Notes under the pieces: generated by a model
What the model was told of the DNA's origin: nothing
Databases searched by the model: none
What the model saw: only the letters and a program-made list of their open reading frames with translations
In this document: piece after piece, positions 1-6,849 of the stretch
Layout of the letters: each line of letters opens with the position of its first letter
How positions within the stretch are numbered: position 1 is the stretch's first letter
Made by a program: the position numbers and the translations under genes
Assembly (NCBI GenBank): GCA_013361015.1
Contig: JABWAN010000063.1
Coordinates: forward strand, 1 to 12,293
Origin: Candidatus Zhuqueibacterota bacterium
Lineage (GTDB): Bacteria; Zhuqueibacterota; Zhuqueibacteria; Zhuqueibacterales; Zhuqueibacteraceae
DNA length: 12,293 nt
Direction: 5' to 3'

Positions 1-1
1 A

Positions 2-640
2 AGCGATGATCGCGTGGTGGTCGCGCGGTTGGCGGCGCTGAAAGATGAAGATGAAGATGTTCGTAGGCAAGCGGCGGGCGCGTTAGGAAAACTAGAGTAC
101 CTTAAACCAATCTCTGTACTTCTAAATCATTTAAAGCACAACTTGAGCGGCTATCGCACTGCCGCAGCGCATGCTTTGCGTATGAAAGACGTGCCATTGG
201 ACAGCACGCTCCAAGTACTCGCGCACATGAAGCAAGACGAACGCCCGTGGGTTCGCCTCGGCGCATGGGAAGCGTATGAGTTGCTCGAAGCCCGTCGCGA
301 CTCGTTGGTGCAAGTGGTCGCGTTTTTACAAAAGGCCGATTCTTTGTTTAATAGAAATCAGTTGTCAGTGGCCAGTAATCAGTTTGAATCAGCGTTTGAG
401 CGCAATCCCAAAATCACGCGCACAGACAGCCTGAACGCCGCCCGCGCCAAATTTCAGCAAGCGCGCTGCGCAGCCTTGCTCAAACGCAAAGGGGAGGCAC
501 TGGATCATTTGCAAACTGCATTCGAATACAACCCCGCCCTGCGCGACACGCTGCAATCCGAAATGTCCCAGCCAAAGAACGATTGGAAAATTTTGGAGGG
601 CAATTGGTATTTGCGCGATGTTCTTTTGAAGAAGGATTGA
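2..640 (+). CDS. HEAT-repeat / TPR-like repeat protein, 5' end outside the window
   Basis: The reading frame is already open at the window edge (SDDRVVVARLAAL...) and that first segment is itself a HEAT helix. The true start is therefore upstream, and the GTG at 14 is only the first in-window start-like codon. The first ~95 residues hold about three HEAT-type helical hairpins (for example RLAALKDEDEDVRRQAAGA and VRLGAWEAYELL). The rest, from about residue 105, looks TPR-like, with helices around FNRNQLSVASNQFESAFERNP and GEALDHLQTAFEYNP. It ends in a short block, NDWKILEGNWYLRDVLL. Such alpha-solenoids are protein-binding scaffolds, and no catalytic motif is visible in the part seen. The C-terminal block is duplicated as a broken copy at 1421-1547, so this gene has or had a close paralogue next door. 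Repeat class is confident; partner and function are unknown. Confidence 0.75.
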   Translation, partial: SDDRVVVARLAALKDEDEDVRRQAAGALGKLEYLKPISVLLNHLKHNLSGYRTAAAHALRMKDVPLDSTLQVLAHMKQDERPWVRLGAWEAYELLEARRDSLVQVVAFLQKADSLFNRNQLSVASNQFESAFERNPKITRTDSLNAARAKFQQARCAALLKRKGEALDHLQTAFEYNPALRDTLQSEMSQPKNDWKILEGNWYLRDVLLKKD

Positions 641-678
641 GGGAGTTTGGGATTGATGGCTGTATATTTTTGAGGCGT

Positions 679-709
679 GCAATGGCGATGCTTCGAAAGC
701 ATTGCTTTT
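679..709 (+). terminator. possible intrinsic terminator after the HEAT/TPR gene
   Basis: GCAATG (679-684) pairs with CATTGC (700-705), followed directly by TTTT. An alternative inner hairpin, ATGCTT-CGA-AAGCAT (688-702), uses part of the same bases. The stem is short and only moderately GC-rich, so this is a weak call. It sits 39 bases after the HEAT/TPR stop and before the TA promoter, where a terminator would be expected. Confidence 0.35.
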
Positions 710-719
710 GACGCGATCA

Positions 720-748
720 TTGGCTATGATGAAAGAGAAAATTAGAAT
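720..748 (+). promoter_or_regulatory. candidate sigma70-type promoter of the first toxin-antitoxin module
   Basis: TTGGCT (720-725, 4/6 match to TTGACA) and TAGAAT (743-748, 5/6 match to TATAAT) are separated by exactly 17 bases. They lie about 40 bases upstream of the antitoxin ATG at 787. A second pair, TTGCTT (702-707) and TATGAT (725-730), also has a 17-base spacer but a poorer -35. Found by eye only. Confidence 0.35.
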
Positions 749-786
749 ATGCCTCCCTGCAATGGAAATAACCCGCGAGGTGACAC

Positions 787-1017
787 ATGCGAGTCGAAGC
801 TCTAAAAGTCGAAAATGGTTTCTTGATTCCGTTCACGAACTGGCTTGCTAATGTCCAACAGGATCGAATACTGTTGGACGTGGAAATCGTCGAGAAGGCA
901 AGGCTGGAGGAAGGCTACGCCATTCTTGATAATCTAGTGGGATTTTGCGCTTCGGAGAGGGCCGATGCTTCCGTCAATCACGACGCCATCATTTACGGCG
1001 CGGAGCCGGGCAAATGA
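787..1017 (+). CDS. VapB-like antitoxin of a PIN toxin module
   Basis: This 76-residue protein is encoded directly upstream of a PIN-domain toxin and overlaps it by ATGA (stop TGA 1015-1017, toxin ATG 1014), the classic coupled TA layout. The N-terminus (MRVEALKVENGFLIPF) resembles the beta-strand start of AbrB/MazE-type and related VapB antitoxins. The C-terminal segment (DASVNHDAIIYG) would be the toxin-wrapping tail. The start is supported by GAGGTG four bases before the ATG. By analogy it would bind and inhibit the toxin and repress its own promoter (candidate at 720-748). The exact antitoxin family cannot be fixed by eye. Its role rests mainly on position, size and coupling. Confidence 0.7.
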   Translation: MRVEALKVENGFLIPFTNWLANVQQDRILLDVEIVEKARLEEGYAILDNLVGFCASERADASVNHDAIIYGAEPGK

Positions 1018-1424
1018 CCTTTGTTGATACCGGCGCTTGGATTGCGCTCTCTGATCGTAAGGATCAAAATCATGGCGCAGCTCTTGGCGTTTATGGTCGC
1101 TTGAAGCAGCAACGCGAACGTCTCGTGACCACGGATTATGTCGTGGATGAGACCATCACTCGTTTTCGATATGATCTGAGTCATTCCGCGGCAAGCCAGT
1201 TTATTGATTTGATCGAGCAAGTCGAAAGGACCGGCGTTCTGAACCTGATCGGGATCGGCGGCAGTTTATGGCAAGAAGCAAAAGCCATTTTTCGGCAATA
1301 CGATATCGTCGTTCTATCCTTTACCGATTGCACCAGTTTTGCCGTTTGCCAAAAGCACAAAATTTCCCAAGTTTTTGCTTATGACCAACATTTTGCCATG
1401 ATGGGGCTTACTCTTCTCTCCTGA
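1014..1424 (+). CDS. PIN-domain ribonuclease toxin (VapC-like)
   Basis: The 136-residue protein has the PIN-domain acidic residues in the usual order. An N-terminal Asp follows a hydrophobic strand (MTFVDTGAWIAL, D5). A Glu lies in the VVDETITRF helix. Two Asp lie in SFTDCTSF and FAYDQHF near the C-terminus, where PIN domains hold their metal-binding cluster. Length is normal for VapC. Known members are Mg2+-dependent RNases that cleave tRNA or rRNA and arrest translation until bound by antitoxin. The start ATG at 1014 overlaps the antitoxin stop, and a longer same-frame extension from 945 only shadows the antitoxin. The last codons run straight into a remnant of the upstream HEAT/TPR gene, with the TGA stop at 1422-1424 at or inside the start of that remnant. 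Confidence 0.85.
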   Translation: MTFVDTGAWIALSDRKDQNHGAALGVYGRLKQQRERLVTTDYVVDETITRFRYDLSHSAASQFIDLIEQVERTGVLNLIGIGGSLWQEAKAIFRQYDIVVLSFTDCTSFAVCQKHKISQVFAYDQHFAMMGLTLLS

Positions 1425-1547
1425 ATTTGAATTAACCCCGCCCTGCGCGACACGCTGCGCGCCGAAATCTCCCAGCCGGAGAACGATTGGAAAATTTTGG
1501 AGGGCAATTGGTATTTGCGCGAGGTGCTGCTGCAACAGAAAAAGTGA
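1421..1547 (+). pseudogene. remnant of a second copy of the HEAT/TPR gene 3' end
   Basis: This stretch aligns with the 3' end of the gene at 2-640. By hand count, 1434-1532 matches 530-628 at about 89 of 99 positions without gaps, including a run of more than 40 identical bases. The encoded tail (NPALRDTLRAEISQPENDW, then the shared ILEGNWYLR block) matches the upstream C-terminus and ends in its own TGA (1545-1547). Weaker similarity continues left to about 1421 with one base missing (CTGAATTTGAATTAAC against CTGCATTCGAATACAAC). It then stops exactly at the PIN toxin's 3' end. There is no start codon or upstream coding sequence. It is most simply the surviving 3' end of a tandem paralogue whose body was replaced or deleted when the TA module arrived. 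Confidence 0.8.
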
Positions 1548-1607
1548 TTGCTCTTTTCACGAGTATTTCATAAAACAGAAGGTGTAACACAAGGAGAGAA
1601 TCCTATT

Positions 1608-1859
1608 ATGAACGACTGCATCGCGTCGAATCCGCAAATTCTTGGCGGCAAACCGTGCGTCAAAGGCACGCGCATTCCAGTGTACATGGTGCTGGAACTT
1701 GTCGCAGCCTCCATTCCATTCCATTCCATTCCATTCCATGAGATTCGCGCCAAGTATTATCCGCAACTTTCGGATGAAGACATTCGAGCTTGTATCGCCT
1801 ACGCGCGCCAGATCGTGCAGAATGAAGAAGTTCATTTTGCGCTTGAGCAAGCCGCGTAA
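1608..1859 (+). CDS. DUF433 antitoxin with a microsatellite insertion
   Basis: This 83-residue protein carries the DUF433 signature near the N-terminus: NPQILGGKPCVKGTRIPVYMVLEL, given here as NPQILGGKPCV then KGTRIPVYMVLEL. It continues to YYPQLSDEDIRACIAYA. DUF433 proteins are small HTH-type proteins usually paired with a DUF5615 PIN-like toxin, and exactly such a gene follows. The start at 1608 has AAGGAGAG nine bases upstream, and the longer frame from 1548 lacks family similarity. Between LVAA and EIRAKYYP lies SIPFHSIPFH, encoded by a CCATT tandem repeat. From memory of the family, the spacing here is about five residues longer than usual, which equals three repeat units. The frame is intact, so the antitoxin can still be made. 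Confidence 0.85.
   Translation: MNDCIASNPQILGGKPCVKGTRIPVYMVLELVAASIPFHSIPFHEIRAKYYPQLSDEDIRACIAYARQIVQNEEVHFALEQAA
1711..1739 (+). repeat. (CCATT)5-CCAT pentanucleotide microsatellite inside the DUF433 gene
   Basis: Five perfect CCATT units are followed by CCAT. They encode two tandem SIPFH pentapeptides. Because the unit is five bases, losing or gaining one unit by slippage shifts the reading frame of the antitoxin. Only changes of three units (15 bases, five residues) preserve it. Confidence 0.97.
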
Positions 1860-2208
1860 GGCTTTTGCGGATGAAAGCGTGTGGGAAATCGCGTGAGAGT
1901 TCGTGCGGAGGCACGGCCATGACTTGGCGACTGTCGAGGAACGTGGTTTGGCCGGTGCGGCAGATGATATTGTGCTGTCGCAAACACTCTCTGAAAAACG
2001 AGTGTTGTTGTCGCGTGATCTCGACTTTTCGAATATTCTGCGCTATCCCCCCGCCATTCATTTGGGGATCATCGTTCTGCAAATAAGGCCGGAAACCACC
2101 GATACTGTGCATCGTGTTTTGGCGACGGTGCTCGCCTATTTCAGCCCAGAATCCATTCAACAAGCTCTGGTGATCGTGGATCACAACAAGTTCCGTGAGC
2201 GTAGATGA
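1855..2208 (+). pseudogene. broken DUF5615 PIN-like toxin gene
   Basis: Read in one frame this matches a DUF5615 toxin end to end. KAFADESVWEIA contains the expected N-terminal Asp. A TGA follows at 1894-1896, then EFVRRHGHDL in the same frame, then LAGAADDIVLSQ, LLSRDLDF and a normal C-terminus. The TGA replaces one residue, as a CGA-to-TGA change would. A usable start is also missing: the codon before KAF is CGT, overlapping the antitoxin's TAA. A one-base loss from GTGAAG to GTAAG would explain both the lost start and the altered stop overlap. The open part from GTG 1903 (101 residues) keeps RDxDF but lacks the first beta-strand and its catalytic Asp, so any product should be inactive. Neighbouring genes end in TGA, which argues against recoding. 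Sequencing error is the alternative. Confidence 0.75.
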
Positions 2209-2276
2209 GACTCGCCAAACGGATCAGTTGTCGTATCGTCTAAAACGAAAAAGATTGTTAAAGGTCTTTCAGTTTT

Positions 2277-3473
2277 ATGGTGCTTCAAAAAACTATGCCC
2301 TCCCCCATCCCTCCTCATAGAAGGAATTTTCAGAGAGGTCCGGAAGAATCTCATCTATTGTTGGACGGTCGCTCGGCAATTGCCGCGACCACGTTGCGGC
2401 GCGAGTTTGAGCGTTTCGATTTGCGCATGTCGCAAGCCGCAATGCAGGAGTATCTGCGCTGCGAGTATGAACAGCATGGCCTGAATCGCGTGTTAGATTT
2501 GCTGTGGGAATGGGAAGCGTGTGTGGGCTATTTCAGCCCCGCGCGTTTGCAGCAGAATCGGCGGTATAGTTATGAGGATGCGGAGACGGGCGTGACCTTT
2601 CGTGCACAGATCAATTTTGCGCGCAACAAGTATTCGCCCACACCGGCGACTTCTTCCGCCACGCGCGCGCTGCATTGCGCGATTTGTTATGACAATCTCG
2701 ACTTGCCGGGGAAGGAAAACCTACGCGTCTTTAAATTCACTTTGAACCAAGGCCGCGAATATTTTGTGCAAGTCACGCCCTTTCCGCTGTTCGAAAAACA
2801 TTTCGTCGTGATCACGATGGAAACGCTGCCCATGCAAATGAGCCGGCAAAGTTTGGAAGACTTACTCTGCTTTGTCGAGTTGGCGCCGGGCTACACCGGC
2901 TGCTCGAACAGCGACGTGGAATGGGCCGGCGCTTCGATTCTCGCACACCATCATTATCAAGTGTTCGAAGGGCTCGACCTGCCGATTATGCATGCGTGCG
3001 TTCTGCCCGAATATTCTATTGCTGAGGAGAGTCTCTCCGTTGGGTTGCTGCACTTTCCAATTGCATGCTGCCGCGTGACGAGCCGGCAGCGCGCGCTTTT
3101 TCTATCGGTGTGCGGAAAGATGATTGAGCGATGGAAACAGCTCGAGCCGGGAAAGAACACGTGCAATCTCGTCGTCACTCAAAACGAAGCAGGCTATTGC
3201 TGCCACATTCTGTTTCGCAATCCCGCCTTCCGAACCGCGCAGGAGTTGCTCGCAATCAAGTCAGAGGGTGTGGGCGTGGTCGAAGTTGCGGGCGAAGGCA
3301 TCTATCCCGTGCCGGAGGGCGATAATGCTGCAGCAATTTGGGCGAAGATCGAGCACGAGGGACTCAACGTGATCAAAAGCATCATTGCGAGCAACAATCC
3401 CGTTCCACAAAAAGATTTTGGAAAATTGTTCGAAATGATGCGAACGGTTGTGGAAGAAGGCGCGGCTTTATGA
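2277..3473 (+). CDS. GalT / GDP-L-galactose phosphorylase-like protein (DUF4922-like, HIT superfamily)
   Basis: The 398-residue protein resembles the DUF4922 / ATP-adenylyltransferase / galactose-1-phosphate uridylyltransferase branch of the HIT superfamily. Visible marks are a CxxC pair (HCAIC, residues 133-137) that could bind zinc. A strand region FVQVTPFPLFEKHFVV follows at about 163-178. The HxHxQ catalytic-type triad lies within GASILAHHHYQ (H224, H226, Q228). In characterised relatives the middle His attacks a nucleotide-sugar or dinucleotide phosphate. Here the substrate is not apparent and no sugar-pathway gene lies nearby. ATG 2277 is taken as the start; ATG 2295 is possible, and neither has a strong SD. 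It is followed 71 bases later by the permease on the same strand, so the two may be co-transcribed. Confidence 0.65.
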   Translation: MVLQKTMPSPIPPHRRNFQRGPEESHLLLDGRSAIAATTLRREFERFDLRMSQAAMQEYLRCEYEQHGLNRVLDLLWEWEACVGYFSPARLQQNRRYSYEDAETGVTFRAQINFARNKYSPTPATSSATRALHCAICYDNLDLPGKENLRVFKFTLNQGREYFVQVTPFPLFEKHFVVITMETLPMQMSRQSLEDLLCFVELAPGYTGCSNSDVEWAGASILAHHHYQVFEGLDLPIMHACVLPEYSIAEESLSVGLLHFPIACCRVTSRQRALFLSVCGKMIERWKQLEPGKNTCNLVVTQNEAGYCCHILFRNPAFRTAQELLAIKSEGVGVVEVAGEGIYPVPEGDNAAAIWAKIEHEGLNVIKSIIASNNPVPQKDFGKLFEMMRTVVEEGAAL

Positions 3474-3544
3474 AACTCGCTTTTCTCTCAGGAGTGAGAC
3501 TTTCATAAAAATGCTTTTTAAACTCACACGGAAAGATCACGGCC

Positions 3545-5023
3545 ATGCACGAAGCGCAAAGCCAAAACCATCGCAGCACGGTGCAATACGAAGACGTGGA
3601 TCAAACTTATTTTACGCAACGCAAATTGCGCAAGAGCGCGGGGTGGGTGATGCTATGGGCCATGGGCGTGGGCGCGGTGATTTCGGGCGATTACTTCGGT
3701 TGGAATTACGGTCTCACAGCCGGCGGCTTCGGCGGGCTGCTTATTGCGACGGTGGTGATCGCGATTATGTACGTGTGCATGGTCTTTTGCATCGCGGAGT
3801 TATCCGCGGCGCTGCCGCATGCGGGAGGCTTTTATTCGTTCACGCGGAATGCGTTCGGACCGCTCGCGGGGTATCTCGTGGGCGTGACCGATACGATTGA
3901 ATACGTCATCACACCGGCGGTGATTGTGATCGGCATCGGCGGCTATCTGCAAAATCTCTTTCCCGAGGTGCCGGTTTCGATATGGTGGATCGCGGCCTAT
4001 GCGCTCTTCGTTGGCATCAATATTCGCGGCGTGGAGATTACGTTCAAAGTCGGCTTGGTGGTGACGTTGTTGGCGATGGCCGTGCTCGTGGTATTCTTCG
4101 CAGGTGCGTTGCTGAACGACGCCTTCAGTTGGGACGCAGTGTTTAACCTCGCGCCCGAGGCCGGGCAATCCACTTTTCTGCCGAAAGGTTGGTATGGCAT
4201 TTTTGCGGCGCTGCCTTTTGCGATTTGGTTCTATCTTGCCATCGAGCAATTGCCGCTTGCTGCGGAAGAAACCGTGGACGTGGTGCGCGACATACCGCGC
4301 GCATTGATCTTCGGAATCGTGACTTTGCTCGCGCTTTCCATTTTCACACTAGTTCTGAACAGCGGCGTGAACGGTGGCGCGACTGTGATTGGCGCTTCGG
4401 ATGCGCCGCTCGCGGAAGGCTTTCGCGCGGTGTTTGGAAGCGGCGCAACTTCGACCGTGCTCACGTTAGTGGCGCTCACCGGGTTGATTGCGAGCTTTCA
4501 TACGATCATCTATGCTTATGGCCGCGTGCTCTTCGCGCTCTCACGCGCCGGCTATTTTCCGCGCGCCTTATCTTTGACCGGATACAAGAGCAACACGCCG
4601 CATCGCGCGCTCGTGCTTGGCGCGTTGATCGGCTTGCTGTGCGCGATGCTCATCGATCGTTTCAACCAAGGTGTCGTGGGCGCGGCCTTGTTGAACATGG
4701 CGGTGTTCGGCGCGGTGATTTCATATGCGTTCGTGATGCTCGCTTATTTGCAGCTCAAACGCAAACGCCCGAACCTGCCGCGGCCGTATCGCAGTCCGTT
4801 GGGCAATGCGGGCGCGTATGTCGGTTTTGTGCTCGCATTGCTGTCATTGGCCGCGACCTTTGCGGTGCCGGAGTATCGCGCGGGCGTGTGGGGCGTGGCG
4901 GTGTTTATGCTCGTGGCGCTGTTATACTTCGTGCTTTATAGCTCGAAGCGTTTGGTTGCGCAAGCGCCGGAGGAAGAAGTGGCGTTGGTTCTCGAAGCGG
5001 AGAAGGAATTGTCGCCGCGGTGA
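3545..5023 (+). CDS. APC-family amino acid/amine permease, ethanolamine-permease-like
   Basis: This 492-residue integral membrane protein has about 12 hydrophobic segments beginning at SAGWVMLWAMGVGAVIS. The first helix continues into ISGDYFGWNYGL, a sequence characteristic of the ethanolamine permease branch of the APC superfamily. Other family features are ELSAALPHAGGFYSFTRNAFG, the central IWFYLAIEQLPLAAEE region (the substrate/gating helix in APC transporters) and FALSRAGYFPRAL. The N-terminal ~35 residues and C-terminal tail are cytoplasmic in type. GGAAAG lies upstream of the ATG, supporting this start. It probably imports ethanolamine or a related amine by proton-coupled transport. No ethanolamine ammonia-lyase genes are in the window, so the substrate is inferred only from the sequence branch. 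Confidence 0.8.
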   Translation: MHEAQSQNHRSTVQYEDVDQTYFTQRKLRKSAGWVMLWAMGVGAVISGDYFGWNYGLTAGGFGGLLIATVVIAIMYVCMVFCIAELSAALPHAGGFYSFTRNAFGPLAGYLVGVTDTIEYVITPAVIVIGIGGYLQNLFPEVPVSIWWIAAYALFVGINIRGVEITFKVGLVVTLLAMAVLVVFFAGALLNDAFSWDAVFNLAPEAGQSTFLPKGWYGIFAALPFAIWFYLAIEQLPLAAEETVDVVRDIPRALIFGIVTLLALSIFTLVLNSGVNGGATVIGASDAPLAEGFRAVFGSGATSTVLTLVALTGLIASFHTIIYAYGRVLFALSRAGYFPRALSLTGYKSNTPHRALVLGALIGLLCAMLIDRFNQGVVGAALLNMAVFGAVISYAFVMLAYLQLKRKRPNLPRPYRSPLGNAGAYVGFVLALLSLAATFAVPEYRAGVWGVAVFMLVALLYFVLYSSKRLVAQAPEEEVALVLEAEKELSPR

Positions 5024-5077
5024 GAATTGGCAATGCCAAGCGGCCAAGGCCAGCGCCACGTGCGTCTGCAGAGATTG

Positions 5078-5392
5078 TCAGATCAACAAATCGAGCGCGG
5101 CTTGCAGCTCGCTCGCTGCGTGCGTATCGCCCGCGGTGCGTGCGGCGTTCAAGCCGGCCTCATAAATCGCTATGGCCTGTGTCTGCCTCTGCAAGTTTTC
5201 CAAAAGCTGGGCATACTGATAATAGGTGGGCACGTATTGCGGGTGCTCATTCACCAATTGTTGAAAGTGCGCGATGGCTTCATCGTTCAAACGCAGCTTC
5301 ACGCATTCCAACGCCACGAGGTAGCGCGTGAAAGCGTCGCTGGGGTTGGCATCCAAACTTTTTTTAAGTTTCTCTATGCGCGTGGTGTCCAT
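5078..5392 (-). CDS. small TPR-repeat protein
   Basis: A protein of about 104 residues made of roughly three TPR-like helix pairs: NPSDAFTRYLVALECVKL, then NDEAIAHFQQLVNEHPQYV, then YYQYAQLLENLQRQTQAIAIYEAGL, given here as YYQYAQLLENLQ and TQAIAIYEAGL. A final helix is DTHAASELQAALDLL. The residue pattern at the A/G/Y/P positions is canonical TPR. I take ATG 5390-5392 as start because GGAG lies six bases upstream. In-frame ATGs at 5395 and 5404 are alternatives, and the upstream part of the open frame to 5563 overlaps the DUF3179 gene and looks non-coding. It lies 55 bases after the DUF3179 gene on the same strand, likely one transcript, and is convergent with the permease. Probably a protein-interaction adaptor; the partner is unknown. 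Confidence 0.75.
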   Translation of the reverse strand: MDTTRIEKLKKSLDANPSDAFTRYLVALECVKLRLNDEAIAHFQQLVNEHPQYVPTYYQYAQLLENLQRQTQAIAIYEAGLNAARTAGDTHAASELQAALDLLI

Positions 5393-5447
5393 CATGTTCT
5401 CCATGGTTTTTTTATCTGCTGAATCCGATAAGCCCGCTTGCAAGATT

Positions 5448-6632
5448 TTATTGCGAAACGCCGTGCTGCGTTGTTTGCGGATGAAAAGTTCGCCACGAAT
5501 GCCAAAACTCCTGATAGGCCTGCACGACAGGCAATTTTCTGCCTCGCAAAACCCCCTCGACACATTCGCCGCGCCAATTCCATGACGATTGCGTCGGCGT
5601 ATCCTTCAGCAAAGAAGTGAAACCCTCGAATTCGAATCTGAGTGAATCACACTGCCAAACATGGAAAGAAGCGCTGTCGCTTTCCACAGCCACGAGTAGA
5701 TTAACTCCGGCCAGCGTGTCATTAAGCACTCTGTGCGCGAGCAGATCGTTCCAATCATACGCGCGCGCGGCCTCGCCAATTTGCACGCCAACGACCCACG
5801 ATTTATCCTGCCAGGAAAGTGAATCGGTGCGCGTCAACTTGCCTTGGCTTTTGCCTTCGTCGTAATTTCGCAGGCCTTCATATTCTTCCGCGAGCGTGCT
5901 ATCCGCTTGCAGGATGAGCGTGTTTGGATACTGGCCGAGCCATGCCTGCAGACGCATTTGTTCGGAGGGAATCTCCTCCAAAGTTTTTCCTGCCCGCGGG
6001 CCGACAATGGCTTCGCCATTCACCTGCCGCCACCAACTTTTAGTCGTGGCATCTTCAAACATGGCGTTGAAGTGATCCATACCCACCAACCGAAAGTCTT
6101 CGAGTTTGCCTTCAACAAAAGGACTAAACACGCGCCCCGTCCGGCAAACGGTGCAATAGGTGATCATCACCGGCGTGTTGCCAATCGTATCGCGCACTTG
6201 GTGATGATATCCGATGATTTCGAGTGGATAAGCTTTCGAAGCGCCGTTGCGATGCACGCCCAGTACCAAGTTCTTCTCAGAAATCTTGTTGGCGGAGGCC
6301 TCTGCGAAAATTTTGTGCTTCGGTTGATAGAACATTTTGTCTGCGAGGAAGCGAAAATTAAAAAAGTAGAAAACGGTTGCGAAAAGCGCCGTGACAAGGG
6401 CAACGCTTACCTTCGCCCGCGCGCTGCCAAAACGGAGATAGTGCCAAACCGGGTACGCAATCATGAGCAAACCCAGCAGCCGGAACGCCATGATGTGATT
6501 GTGAATGAAATACGCCGTGTCAATCGTTTCACTGCGCTGGCTTCCCGGAAAAGGCATAATGAAATATACGCGCAATATCTCCATGCCGATGAGCAAGATC
6601 ATTCCCGCTGCAAACCAAACGGCTCTTGCCAT
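5448..6632 (-). CDS. DUF3179 domain membrane protein
   Basis: This 394-residue protein starts with three predicted membrane helices at about residues 5-26, 50-66 and 75-96. A large DUF3179 domain follows. Family marks include the YHHQV segment (about 142), the ITYCTVC cysteine pair (C160, C163), and the DHFNAMFEDATTKSWWRQ block (from about 186) followed by NGEAIVGPRAG. DUF3179 has no firmly established biochemical role; the conserved Cys and His suggest metal or redox chemistry, which is inference. The start at 6632 is chosen because GAGG precedes it by eight bases and the first helix begins immediately. The longer open frame to 6839 adds a basic, low-quality stretch. It is probably the first gene of a two-gene minus-strand operon with the TPR protein. 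Confidence 0.85.
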   Translation of the reverse strand: MARAVWFAAGMILLIGMEILRVYFIMPFPGSQRSETIDTAYFIHNHIMAFRLLGLLMIAYPVWHYLRFGSARAKVSVALVTALFATVFYFFNFRFLADKMFYQPKHKIFAEASANKISEKNLVLGVHRNGASKAYPLEIIGYHHQVRDTIGNTPVMITYCTVCRTGRVFSPFVEGKLEDFRLVGMDHFNAMFEDATTKSWWRQVNGEAIVGPRAGKTLEEIPSEQMRLQAWLGQYPNTLILQADSTLAEEYEGLRNYDEGKSQGKLTRTDSLSWQDKSWVVGVQIGEAARAYDWNDLLAHRVLNDTLAGVNLLVAVESDSASFHVWQCDSLRFEFEGFTSLLKDTPTQSSWNWRGECVEGVLRGRKLPVVQAYQEFWHSWRTFHPQTTQHGVSQ

Positions 6633-6809
6633 TTCAAACGCCTCGAGTTTTTGTTCATGAACAACCTTTCTCCGCACCGCCTTTGTGTGCCGGTGAAAGC
6701 GTCGCGCGGGCCTCGCGGCTTTGCGGAGAGGGAGCTTTGGGGAAAGTAGTTGCATGCGCCGTGGGGTAAACGAAACCAAATAAAAAGGCCATTGTAAAGA
6801 AAAAAATGC

Positions 6810-6826
6810 TGGAGTGTAATACTCCA
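6810..6826. promoter_or_regulatory. perfect dyad, possible operator for the DUF3179 operon
   Basis: TGGAGT and ACTCCA form a perfect six-base inverted repeat with a five-base AT-rich spacer (GTAAT). It lies about 180 bases upstream of the DUF3179 start. On the minus strand a TACAAT -10-like hexamer (plus coordinates 6791-6796) follows the dyad. This is compatible with a repressor or activator site, but no regulator gene is nearby. Confidence 0.3.
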
Positions 6827-6849
6827 TATTCGGCGGCAAAACGTAGCGC

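Noticed and set aside
1711..1739. (GGAAT)n on the minus strand matches the unit of human satellite DNA, suggesting contamination
   Set aside because: The repeat sits in frame inside a complete bacterial DUF433 gene with bacterial DNA on both sides, and it is only five units long.
1894..1896. TGA recoded as an amino acid in the DUF5615 frame
   Set aside because: Several neighbouring genes (HEAT/TPR, PIN toxin, scpA, scpB) end with TGA, and the start codon of the toxin is also missing, so decay or sequencing error is simpler.
5027..5039. TTGGC-AAT-GCCAA hairpin between the convergent permease and TPR genes as a bidirectional terminator
   Set aside because: The stem is only five base pairs and there is no T-run on either side.
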